Below, piece after piece: positions 24,793 to 35,638 of a stretch of 64,000 bases of DNA (within the stretch, counting starts at the first letter, position 1; the number at the start of each line of letters is the position of its first letter). The translations under genes and the position numbers were made by a program. This DNA comes from Lycium barbarum. Taxonomy: Eukaryota; Streptophyta; Magnoliopsida; Solanales; Solanaceae. Location: the NCBI RefSeq assembly GCF_019175385.1, contig NC_083341.1, positions 22,638,203-22,702,202 of the forward strand. Direction: 5' to 3'. The notes beneath the pieces were generated by a model that saw only the letters and a list, made by a program, of their open reading frames with translations, was not told where the DNA came from and ran no database searches.

Positions 24793-27700
24793 GCTTGGCG
24801 ACTCTGCTGGGGATTAATTAGGTTCTTGACCATAACAACTTAGGTTAATAATTGATTTGTTGTATGTTTGGTTTTTTATTTTATTTTTTGCCTTTATTGT
24901 TGCCTTATTTGTTTCTCTTATGTTTTAAGTAATTGTTTTATTATGTGAAATTTTCTATGTAATAATATGTTACTGCTTTCTTTAATTGGCATTCCGTTCA
25001 TATTTCTTCCACTCCTGGAAAACTCACACATATTCACACACTTAAAGCGGCTTCGCGGTTCGCGCCCGTGCACTACTAAATTACCCTTCTAGTTGGATCG
25101 ATCTTGTGGATTTAGTCGATCGGCGGTGCAGTCGACGGCCACAGACTTTCCACTCCCAAGTTGTCCGCTTGGGGGAGCCTTGTGTCTAGTAAGCCAAATC
25201 TTAGAAAACTTAAGATAGAGCTATGCCACCAATTCTATTTAAGTCATGCATGCATAAGCCTTAGGTGGGTCGGTCCTTGGTATCGACTCCACAATTAGAA
25301 AATCTACCAAATTGTCGACGGGTTTCATAACCCAACGACCAACAAGCATATTATGTGTAACGTGATAATGAGAGAAGGATCCAAGTCTAACCACGACATG
25401 CCAAGTTTGGGAATCATTTCTTTTTGTAGGATAGTTCTACCATAATGTTGCATTATGTGTTCTTTATGTGCTTTGTTTAAAATATTTTTAATTAGATTAG
25501 GTTTATATGTCTGAAACAATATTCAACATAGTATCGAGGCTTCTTTAGTTTTAAAGCTGTGAAGATTAGCAATATCTTAATGAGTACTCAGCTGTTACAA
25601 TTGAAACATTTGATCTGTCTAGATGAGTACTCAGCTAATAGGGATTGTTTAGTTCATTTTTTCCAATCGTAACAGACCTATCTAGTATAAACCAGACTCG
25701 AATTGGTGTGCTCATTGGCTTTGTCAGTCAGTCTATGTCAGTTTTTGTCGCATATATGCTTTGTTCAGCTGTTCAGTCCAGTAAACGTTTGTTCATTCTG
25801 TTTGCATTTCATTTGAGTGCCTTAGTTTAAGTGTCTATCTATGAAGTTTTGAGTGTTCACCACGTCTAGACTTTTGAAGTTGTCTGGCTATTTAGTTAAG
25901 AATTAGCTTACAAATTGAATCATTATTTGATGTATATCATGTTTGTGTATTCTCACTTGAAACCAAAGATTGATTTAGTTAAATCAAGATGATTAGGAGG
26001 CTATCCTAGGCTTAATCAATTATTAAACATTTTCTTTAAATGAATTAAGGGCTTGACCATGCTAAGCATAAATCTGGTGTATGGTAAATGATCTTTCACA
26101 TTGGATAAGGATTCACTAATCTTGTTGGAAGCTTATTTCTCTTTTTGTTGAGATATATTATAAAGAAACTGATTATGAACATACTAAATTAATTGCATAT
26201 CATGAGAACTATAAGTTTCCTGAATATCAATGACTTGTGTGCTGTATTTAGATTCAGATTTTAGCCTACTAGTTTTGAGGGCAAAGCAGCTCAAATATCT
26301 GTTACATGAGTTCCCTCCCTCAGCTAATATTTTGAGTCAAGTTTAGGTGTTTGAAGTCATAAAAAGTTCATCACTGTTTAGGTTTTGTTATGGCCTTCTG
26401 AGGGTAGGATATGTTTCAAGGTTATCTCATTATGTTCTTTGCAAACAATTAAGTTTGAGTATGTGCCCTCTCAATAGCATGTATCTCATTTCAATAAGAA
26501 ATCTACCTTAAGGACTAGCATGTGACGATTCATGTAAACTCTTGATTAAGTTATGAGATTATGTTGATGAAACTATTTTAAAAGGCCTTAAAACTTGAAT
26601 CCTCTGTCTCCTTGAGTTGTTATTTTTTCAAACCTAGATTAAGTGGTGATATTTATTAAACTAAGAGAAGAATCTTTATTTCATTTGGCTATCGTTTGTT
26701 GTGAAAACTGTTGTTGGATACTCTCCTTTCCCCTTTTGTTTTCTTTGCATGACTTGGGGAAATTTGCAAATCCCCCAACTGCTCGTAAGCTGCTGCACAT
26801 CTGGGGCTTTGCTGCATTTTATTGAGCCTATACTAGAGTTCCTTGGAGCTTGTTGTACTATCAGATAAGTTTGCTAATCCCTTTAGTCCTTTATATTGAT
26901 TGCTATCATGACTTATTGAGAGGCAAGTTTCTGCTATCACTGCTACTCATGTGAATAAATACACCATGATTCTTGTTGCAAGTCCATAAACTGTCTGCTG
27001 TGTCAAGAGGTTGCTTTTCAGCACTCTGCTTCACTCCTTGAAATGGTATTATGAGGTATAAGAATCATCCGTTGTAAGGCTATTTGTTACCATGTCCTGG
27101 CATGAACTCTTGATTGTAAATGAGGCCAAAAAGTGATTGAACTGCTACTGCTATGCTGCAAATTGATTAGGTTAACCCTACATCTTTGAGGTCAAATATG
27201 GTTGCTTCTTAAAGGTTGTTTGGTTGTTAAATTCCCTGCTATGCTTCAATGTAATGCCTTGGTGCTGCTATTAATCAATTACTGCCACACCATTTCCTTT
27301 GATCCCTGCCCTTAAGAATTATTGTTCTTGTCATACAAAAAACAAGCAGAACAGATCACTACACTTGATTACCCTACTACATATGGGGTTGAAACTGTTT
27401 ACATAAGTTGTATTTTCTGAGAAAACTTGACTGCTTGTTGTTGCATCTTGGATAATTTGAGGTTTGAAGTGTTGCACCTTGAATAAACTAATGGTTATCT
27501 TGTTGAGATATTAAACCTCTAGCCTATTGATGTTTCCTTAGTATCCTAAATAAGGGTGGGAATTGTTGCAACTCTTTAGGCTAATTTATTGGTTTCTTGG
27601 ATGAAAAGCTGCAATTTCAAAAAGGTGTAAAAATCTCTATTAAGTGATTCCTCCGCTACTATTGTCATCTGGTTGGTTGTAAGCTAAGGCAAGTTTGGGT

Positions 27701-30354
27701 TTGGTTAAGTCTCTTCGATAGCCTTCCATGCCTAAGGTTCTAGAAACCTTCGGATCTTGTACAACATCGAATATGGAAGGTGATAATTCCCTTTTGCTAT
27801 TTAGGCCTTTGAGTTTAAGATTCTGTCATAGTGTTAGTGTTTATCTGTCTTGGAGGCATATACTATATTGAGTTATGTTTCATTTGTAGCTAAGGTCTTA
27901 CTCATTGAGTTTGTTCTGAATACTGTGGCTGCAGTTGTCGCCAGGATCCTTCTTCAAACATTTTAAACCAAGATGTGATATTATCTTGTTACAGTTTCTC
28001 TATGCACAAATACTCATCCTTCACACTTTTCTTCTATGCATGACTTGGGGGAGTTTCAAATCTCAAACGATCTTAAGGTGCTTTTATTGTTGATCCCTGC
28101 CCTGGGAGTATTTTGATGAAGCTAACAGAGGAAGGCTTTTAAATCATTTTGTTACTGCAACTTCTGAGTGAATGTCACTATGTTTGGTTCGTTATTTCTG
28201 TATTTGAACTAAGTTCTCCTGTTGCTGTGGTGGGGCTGAATATTTGTTGTATTTCGGGGCTAAAAGGTGCCATCTTTTGTGTCAATTTGATGTTTCCATT
28301 TGGTTTGTAACTGCTGCATCTTGTCTGAATGGTTCCTGCGTATTTGAGGCTGAAAATTGCCACTATTTTGAGTAAATTTGCTGCTACTACACTAGATACA
28401 AGTGTTGGACCTTGCGCAAAACTGTTGCTGCTTTATTTGAGCTTTGAGGTTACTGTTGCTGCATTCCTAGAGCCAATTGCTACGATGTTTTCTTGATTAA
28501 AAAAAAAAAACTGCTGCTGCTGCTATACTATTTTAAAGAGCAGATTGCTACACTTAGTTTTTGGGAACTAATGTTATAATTGATCTAGTTCTGGACCAAT
28601 TTGCTACTGATGGCTATTTATCGCTATTGTCTGTTGTAGTCTGTTTGTTGTATGTTAATCATCAACTGCTGTCTTCGATTCTAGGAGAAAGAATACTTAC
28701 TTGAGCTCACGCTCACATTTTGTGATTGAGCTGCAATCATGTGGGTGGCTAAGTTGTTTGCCTCAAAATAAACAGATGCTGAATTGGTGTCCCAATGCTG
28801 CACTTTAAAAGGCAACAACTGCTGCACTTTAAAACAAACAGACGCTTCATTTAAGCTGTTATATTTGATAGACTATTGTTGCACTTCAATGAGTTTGTCG
28901 TTGTATTCTATGGGCTGCATCTTTAGTAAATATATGAGTTTGGAGGCTAAATATTATTTTGCTTTTGCTGAAGTCCGAAATGCAATACCTTGAGCAAACT
29001 GCTTTCATCATCTATTCGAAATGACGCTTTCTGATCTCGTTTGGTATTTTTCCCAGGGAAAAGTTATATGTGGTGTCCCATAGTGTGTGAAATCACCTTT
29101 GTTCACTATTCATTGTCCGTTGAGCATTGAGCAAAAATCCTTCAAGGATGGTGAACATGTGCAACCTTAAGCACACAAGAATGTTTAAAATACCCATATG
29201 AATCACTTTCGCATGGAAGACGAGTGATAGAGAGGATAAAGAACATGTTAATTTAAGTGTTGTCCAATTTATATGCGGTTGGTCAATATCACAGAAGTGA
29301 GAAGTTGAATTTATTGGTGGAAAAGAAATCTATAGAAGGGAAGAGTTAAAAGTAGTCACAGTTTGGGTGTGGGAGTGTAATAAAGAAATCTCAAGTGCTT
29401 TTTCATTTAATAATCGGCAATCAGTGAATTAGTTAATTTTTTATTCCTAATACAATCTCTCGTCTTAGGTGTTTGTAATGTCAATCTTCCTTGCCTATCT
29501 TTAGAAGATTGGAATTTGCTACTTAAGCTTTCATATTGTTTTAATTGATATTTATCAGTTGAGTTGTAGTTTCTTTAGGGACCTATGCTTTGATATGTTT
29601 GATTATGTGTTTGTGAATCATTCAGTAGGTGATACATATCCTTTTGATGCATATGAGTGATTGCAAGAGAATTGATGTTAGGCTTTATTTGTATTGCTTG
29701 ATATGATAATTTGTGTTGAGCAGGAAATAGCTTTATTGACTTTTAACTTTCCAAACTAATGGTGGTGATCCTGCTGTCCTAAGGTGAGAAGCATTCGTGC
29801 TTGGCGGGACGAATGATACTGTGGAGACCGAAAAGTCGGAACGTGGGAATTTGTAGTCTAGTATGCTACATTGTCATCTTTGAAGCGTGATCAAGTGCAA
29901 AAGATTTAGGCCAAGTCTTAAGATTGTTTTTACATTATATCATCTTTTATGTATTTTAGTCACTTGCCTCATCAACACACTCGTTTTTATTTATTTCAAT
30001 GAAACTTGGCCTTTTATTTCCAAACTTAAGTGTCTCAATTAAAGGGCTTGGATCACTCTATCATAATCTCGAATATTTAGCGTTAGGCCTACCTCTGGCA
30101 CAAAGAGGTCCCTGCATATTAGGACGTGCTATTACTGTTTGTGTTATAAACTTTGTAAATCATTTGCTGGCTTACTTGCTAAGTGATTTACTGAGATTTA
30201 TTTGTAATATGCTCGCTTTCGAATTTATTTGCGATTACTTGATGCCAAGAGAATTATTTGAATTTATTCTCTATTTGTTTAGTTTTAATTCTTTAGAGGT
30301 TGCCTAGCATTGAACATTGGGTTGGCTGCGAATCTGCGTTAAGGACAAGATACA
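24793..30354 (+). other. non-coding leader between primer site and gag
   Basis: About 5.5 kb without a convincing open frame. Autonomous Ogre elements usually carry an extra ORF before gag; none is recognisable here. The middle (about 27100-28950) is rich in CTGCTGCA/GTTGCTGC motifs and in TTTGAGG.T phrases, giving a degenerate repetitive look. A primer site lies at its start. Confidence 0.7.
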
Positions 30355-31892
30355 ATGGCAAAAAGATTTGAATCATTCAACATCGGTGTGGGATTGGTGC
30401 AAGCGCAAAATGAGAATAGCGAGAAGAATGTGGTACAAAGAAGCGTGTTGGTCAATTTGGGAAATACCTTTAGCCTGCTTCCTAACACAAGTTCAGCTTC
30501 CCGCTCAACCCAAAACATTTCCTTCACTATTTCTCCTCCCTCAGCTCCTACATATGTGTCGCCAAGATACTCTGTTAAACCAGAAATTTTGCAAGTCACG
30601 TTGACGCCTAATGTCCAAAAGCCTGCACTTGCGGCGCCCTTCACAGAAAACCAGCAAAATCAGCTAGCGGTATGCCCATACAAGAGATTGAGAAATGAAA
30701 TGAATGCAATCAATCAGAATAACTCGAATAGAGAGCTTCACAATTTAAGGAGAATTATCGAAGAAGAGATGCGGGCAAGAAATGTCCAAAGTTTAAGATA
30801 TGAAAGTTTGTGCATGCTTCCGAATGTTGATTTGCAGCCCGGATTCAAAATGCCAAAATTCAACACCTTTAATGGCAGAGGAAATCCTGTTACGCACTTG
30901 AAGGACTATTGTAGCAGATTAATGGGAATTGGACAAAATGAAGCCATAAGAATGAAATTGTTCATTCAGAGCCTATCAGGGTTGGCGTTAGATTGGTACA
31001 CGGAACAAGACTTTCGCAAATGGTACACATGGGAGGACATGGCCCGTGACTTTGTAGAACATTTCAAATTTAACATCGGGGTTAGTCCAAATCTGTATGA
31101 TATGCTTGAGATAGAAAGAATGCCACATGAGTCTTTTCAGGAATATGCCATCCGGTGGAGATTGGAAGCTTCAAAAATACACCCTCCGTTGCCCGAGAAT
31201 GAGCTAATTTCAACTTTCATCCAAATGCAAAAGGGCATATATTATGAAAAGTTGTTATGTGCGCGGTTACGCGACTTTTCTGATTTAATTCAAGTTGGAA
31301 AGCAAGTAGAAGCGGGCATTCGAGCAGGAAAAATTGTTGACACTTCATCAGTACAAGAAACTTTTCAAGCCGAGACATTCAACAACTTGCAAGGCAAAAA
31401 CAGAGAGACCGACTCAACTGTCAGGTCTACACGTCCGCCGCAATCACGGCAGAACCATCAATGTTCGCATGATCATGTATACCTTCATCAACGAGGCTTT
31501 CGATATCAACCCGATCAAACACAGTCTAGCTTACGACAGTCAGAGCACGCAAGACTCCGCACTTTTACTCCTCTTGAAGAGTCATTAACCAGCATATTTG
31601 AGAGAATGAAAGCCAAAGGACTCCTGAAGCCTGGATCCCTAAAAGCCTACCGCCAGATTTCGATTGGTCCAAGAGTTGTGCTTACCACTCTAATATTCCA
31701 GGTCATGACACAGAAAATTGCCCGGCACTTAAGCATAAGATCCAGAACATGATCGAAAAGGATAAGATAAGTGTGCAACAAAATAAATTGTGCGACAACG
31801 AGGGCCCTCTAGTTGTAAATGCAATTATTGTTACCGGTGATCCATCAAAATTAGCACCGAGACATTTGAAAAGGAAGCGTGGAACTAAGTAA
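30355..31892 (+). CDS. gag: gag of the Ogre/TAT-type element, zinc finger out of frame
   Basis: Encodes the capsid-forming protein of the retroelement. The frame 30355-31752 is open for 465 codons. It contains the Retrotrans_gag domain (about residues 160-320), with PKFNTFNGRGNPVTHLKDY, LFIQSLSGLALDWY and a run beginning WEDMARDFVEHF. A later segment containing FTPL and LLKP is typical of Ogre gag. From about 31651 the expected C-terminal zinc knuckle appears in another frame (C-A-Y-H, then G-H, then E-N-C; a CHHC-like variant) and runs to a stop at 31890-31892 after a basic KRKRGTK tail. A single indel near 31625-31650 therefore separates knuckle from capsid. No protease follows. ATG at 30355 is the first in frame and is close to the usual gag start. 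Confidence 0.85.
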
Positions 31893-32597
31893 GATGATTG
31901 AAAGGATCTACTGTCACTAGCATTCTCCACCCACTTGCCTCATGATCAACTTTCCTTCTTGTAATTTTTGCTAAAGCTTTGTATTATGAACTACGTTCGA
32001 CTTGATTCCTGTTGGTAGCGGGATACGTAGGCGCCTATGGTGGGTTCGGTCTTAATATAGTGAAAATTTCATTTTCCTACGAAGCAACACTGAGGCAGCT
32101 TTGCAAATGGACTATCATTATTCGACAAAAGCATGAATCGAAATCTCGAGCAATATATTAGCGTCACCAAATTGTTGCAATGCTATCACCACGAGAAATG
32201 CAGATTCAACGCCAAAGCTTTGGTGTTCAATGCAAGACAACCATGTTATTTTACACTAACAAATTTTCTTTGAGTAACGCAGGGGCATATTTTAGCTATT
32301 CTTGAAGGATATCGCACAATATCAAAGTCGGGAATTGCAAGATTCAGATAAAGCAAAGGGCAAAGTCAACTTAATACTGACTAAATTTGAAACTTACAAA
32401 TTTATTTGAGTGCAGGAACTTTTAGATGCAAATTTTGGCGGGATAGAAGGTCCCCAAATCTTCGGCACTGCATCATGAATATTTGCTGCTGTAAATTTCG
32501 CACTGCGTCAAACTCGTCTCACCGCATATGAATCAAAGCATCGGAAAAGCCATTCGCTCTGCACTAATTTTAGTAATCATAAATCAAGCACTGCATT

Positions 32598-32772
32598 AGG
32601 CTCGTCCGCCTTTAACAGGACATTTTAGGCTCGTCCGCCTTTAATAGGACATTTTAGGCTCGTCCGCCTTTAATAGGACATTTTAGGCTCGTCCGCCTTT
32701 AATAGGACATTTTTAGGCTCGTCCGCCTTTAATAGGACATTTTGGGCTTGACCGCCTTTTATATATCGCATG
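32598..32772 (+). repeat. 29-bp tandem array, six copies
   Basis: Unit AGGCTCGTCCGCCTTTAATA plus GGACATTTT, starting at 32598, 32627, 32656, 32685, 32715 and 32744. The copies are almost identical and the last diverges (GGGCTTGACCGCC). Confidence 0.95.
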
Positions 32773-33424
32773 GGTTGTGCACCACCCCTTTGAAATTTCT
32801 GCATAAGGCTGAGCACCGCCTTTTATATGTTGCGTGGGCTGTGCACCGCCCCTTTGAAATTTTAGCATAAGACCGAGCACCGCCTTCTATCTCAATTTTA
32901 TTCTGCTTTGAAATTTGAACTACGCTTGACCTGATTCCCTTAGTGGGATACATAGGCAGCCTATGTCAGGCTCGGTCTCGTCATTCGCAAAAGCAACATC
33001 CTCCTGTACCAGAAACTGGGACAAATTTTAAGGGCATCACCGCAAAAGCTTAATATCCTCCTATACCAGAAACTGGGACCGTTTTAAGGGGCATCATCGC
33101 AAAACGACACCCTCTTATGCGAGTAACTGGACAATTTTTAAGGGCATCATCGCAAGCGACATCGAGAAACAGGAAAGAGAATATGGCCAACAGAGTCATC
33201 AGGCAAAAAGAAGACTTGGGAGAAAGGACACTCGCTTTGTTTCACGTTCCCAAGTTGCAGAAGCCAAAACATATAATGTTCGCAGCCTTGCAAGGATTGC
33301 ACGTCGAACGGTTTGATCTTTATTATAACAATTATGCCTCTCGAGTATCAATAATTTGCGAGATTCGCAACAAATTAATGCTTGAGTCTTGCAAATGATT
33401 TTTCAAACGTGTCGACGCACAAAT

Positions 33425-33660
33425 ATTATTGCTTTCAAATGCTCTCAAATGCACTGCGCATGCACTACTATTTTAAGTACCACGCACTGCTGCTTTAAAT
33501 TCCCCGCACTGCATGCACTATTATTTTTAATACCACGCACTGCATATGCACTATTGCTTTAAACTCCCCGCACTGCATGCACTACTATTTTAAAATACCA
33601 TGCACTGCATACGCACTACTGTTTTCAAATGCCCCGTACTGCAAAAGCAACCGCACCTAC
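33425..33660 (+). repeat. GCACTGCATGCACT-type tandem repeat
   Basis: Alternating units of about 30-35 bp with cores CCGCACTGCATGCACTA and TACCACGCACTGC. Diverged; about six or seven copies. Confidence 0.75.
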
Positions 33661-33725
33661 ATTACATTATTACTTTCAAATGCCCTGCAAAGGCACATCA
33701 TCATTGTTCGCAAAAGCACCACATT

Positions 33726-33912
33726 TAGGCTCGTCCGCCTTTAATAGGACATTTTAGGCTCGTCCGCTTTCAATTTGACATTTAGGCTTGTCCGCCTTTA
33801 ATTGGACATTTGGGCTTGTCCGCCTTTAATATGACATTAGGCTTGTCCGCCTTTAATTGGACATTTTAGGCTAGTCCGCCTTTAATAGGACATTTTAAGC
33901 TCGTCCGCCTTT
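33726..33912 (+). repeat. second 29-bp array, diverged copies
   Basis: The same GGCTCGTCCGCCTTTAAT unit as at 32598, about six copies, with more substitutions (CTTGTCCGCC, CTAGTCCGCC). It leads straight into the 167-bp array. Confidence 0.9.
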
Positions 33913-34725
33913 TATATGTCGCATGGGCTGTGCACCGCCCTTTTAAATTTCTGCATAAGGTCGTGCATCGCCTTTCACATGATGCATGGGCTGCGCACCG
34001 CCCTTTGCATCGCTTTTATATATTGCCTGGGCCATGCACCGCCTTTCACATGATGCATGGGCTGCGCATCACCCTTTGCATCGCTTTCATATATTACATG
34101 GGCCATGCACCGCCCTTTGTAAATTTCTGCATAAGGCTGAGCACCGCCTTTCATATATTACATGGGCCATGCACCGCCCTTTTTAATTTTCTGCATAAGG
34201 CTGTGCGCCGCCTTTCATGTGATGCATGGGCCGCGCACCGCCCTTTGCATCGCTTTCATATATTGCCTGGGTCATGCACCGCCCTTTTAAATTTCTGCAT
34301 AAGGCTGTGCACCGCCTTTCATATATTACATGGGCCATGCACCGCCCTTTTAAATTTCTGCGTAAGGCTGTGCACCGCCTTTCATATGATGCATGGGCCG
34401 CGCACCGCCCTTTGCATCGCTTTCATATATTGCCTGGGCCATGCACCGCCCTTTTAAATTTCTGCATAAGGCTGTGCACCGCCTTTCATATATTACATGG
34501 GCCATGCACCGCCCTTTTAAATTTCTGCGTAAGGCTGTGCACCGCCTTTCATATGATGCATGGGCTGCGCACCGCCCTTTGCATCGCTTTCATATATTGC
34601 TTGGGCCATGCAACGCCCATTTAAATTTCTGCATAAGGCTGAGCACCGCTTTTCATATGTTACATGGGCCATGCACCGCCTTTTGGAATTCGCACCGCCC
34701 TTTGAAAATTTCCGCATAAGGCATC
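33913..34725 (+). repeat. higher-order tandem array, about 167-bp period
   Basis: Built from sub-units with cores TGCACCGCCCTTTT, TTTCTGCATAAGGCTG and CATATATTACATGGGCCATG. The landmark GATGCATGGG occurs at 33981, 34052, 34221, 34388 and 34555, spaced 71, 169, 167 and 167 bp. The array is open in several frames only because its unit lacks stops; these are not proteins. Confidence 0.92.
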
Positions 34726-35306
34726 GCACCCCACCTGCCTCGCTTATTTATTTTCAAATGCCTCTGCGTATGCTCGTAGCCGCATTGCACCGCACTTGCA
34801 TCGCTTTACTTCAATATTTATTTTTACTGACTATTTTTTTCTAGTTTAAAGTTTCGCAGGAGCTTTAGAGCAACGTGGAACTATTTCTTCGGCAGCGAAC
34901 TGGGGCAATACGTCGGGAAGGATAAGCAGACTTCCCGACAAGGGTCAAAGATCTACCTCGAACACTCAGCTCCAATTCCAAATATCCCGTTCGCGTTCGA
35001 GCACACTCAATTTTCAGAGTTCTATCACAATACTCAGTGTCATCATAATTCGACACTGGGACAATATTTTGCAAAGATTCGCACCAATCGTGATTTGCCA
35101 GTCATAGGTGTCGTAGTCATCCAGAACTACACACAGCCTGATTCTCGTGCAGCCCGAGATATGTAGGCGATTCAGAGACCAGAGTTCGGCCGTAATTTTC
35201 TTTACCCTTAGTCCTTCATAATCCTCTAGCCGGGACAAAATAGGCTACTAAGTCAACGTCTTTGCCCGAAAATTCTTTCATCATTATCAGGCAAAGAGGG
35301 ACAAGT

Positions 35307-35577
35307 TGTTGACACCCAATTTTGTCCCGCCTCTCCTCCAAAATATATATTTGCGCTTCTAATATTTTAAATAAAAAATAATAATAATAATAATATATAT
35401 TATGTTTACTATAGTTATTAGTCCCTATCAATAACAGCGTTTCATTATTCTGTTGCAACTATTATTATTATCACTATTATTATTATTATTAATAATAATT
35501 ACTATTATTATTATTATTCTTAAATTACCATTATTACTAATTGTCATTAATTATTATTATTTTTGTTATTTCAATTT

Positions 35578-35638
<61 letters not shown>

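Larger units (their letters stand above)
31893..35306 (+). other. 3' untranslated region of the Ogre element with tandem arrays
   Basis: No coding region. It holds three diverged copies of a motif with GGATACGTAGGC or similar (about 31980-32055, 32928-32985, 35130-35195), three loose copies of a ACCAGAAACTGGGAC block (about 32998-33150), two 29-bp arrays, a GCACTGCATGCACT array and a 167-bp higher-order array, and ends in a purine-rich tract at about 35289-35306. Hypervariable tandem arrays in this position are known for Ogre-type elements. Confidence 0.85.

Noticed and set aside
32598..33912. Regular 29-bp repeats as a CRISPR array
   Set aside because: There are no unique spacers between repeats, and the host is a plant; these are simple tandem repeats in a retrotransposon.
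33930..34844. Overlapping open frames of 66-175 codons with histidine/arginine-rich repeats
   Set aside because: They are readings of a tandem DNA array whose unit lacks stops; several frames are open at once and none has a domain.
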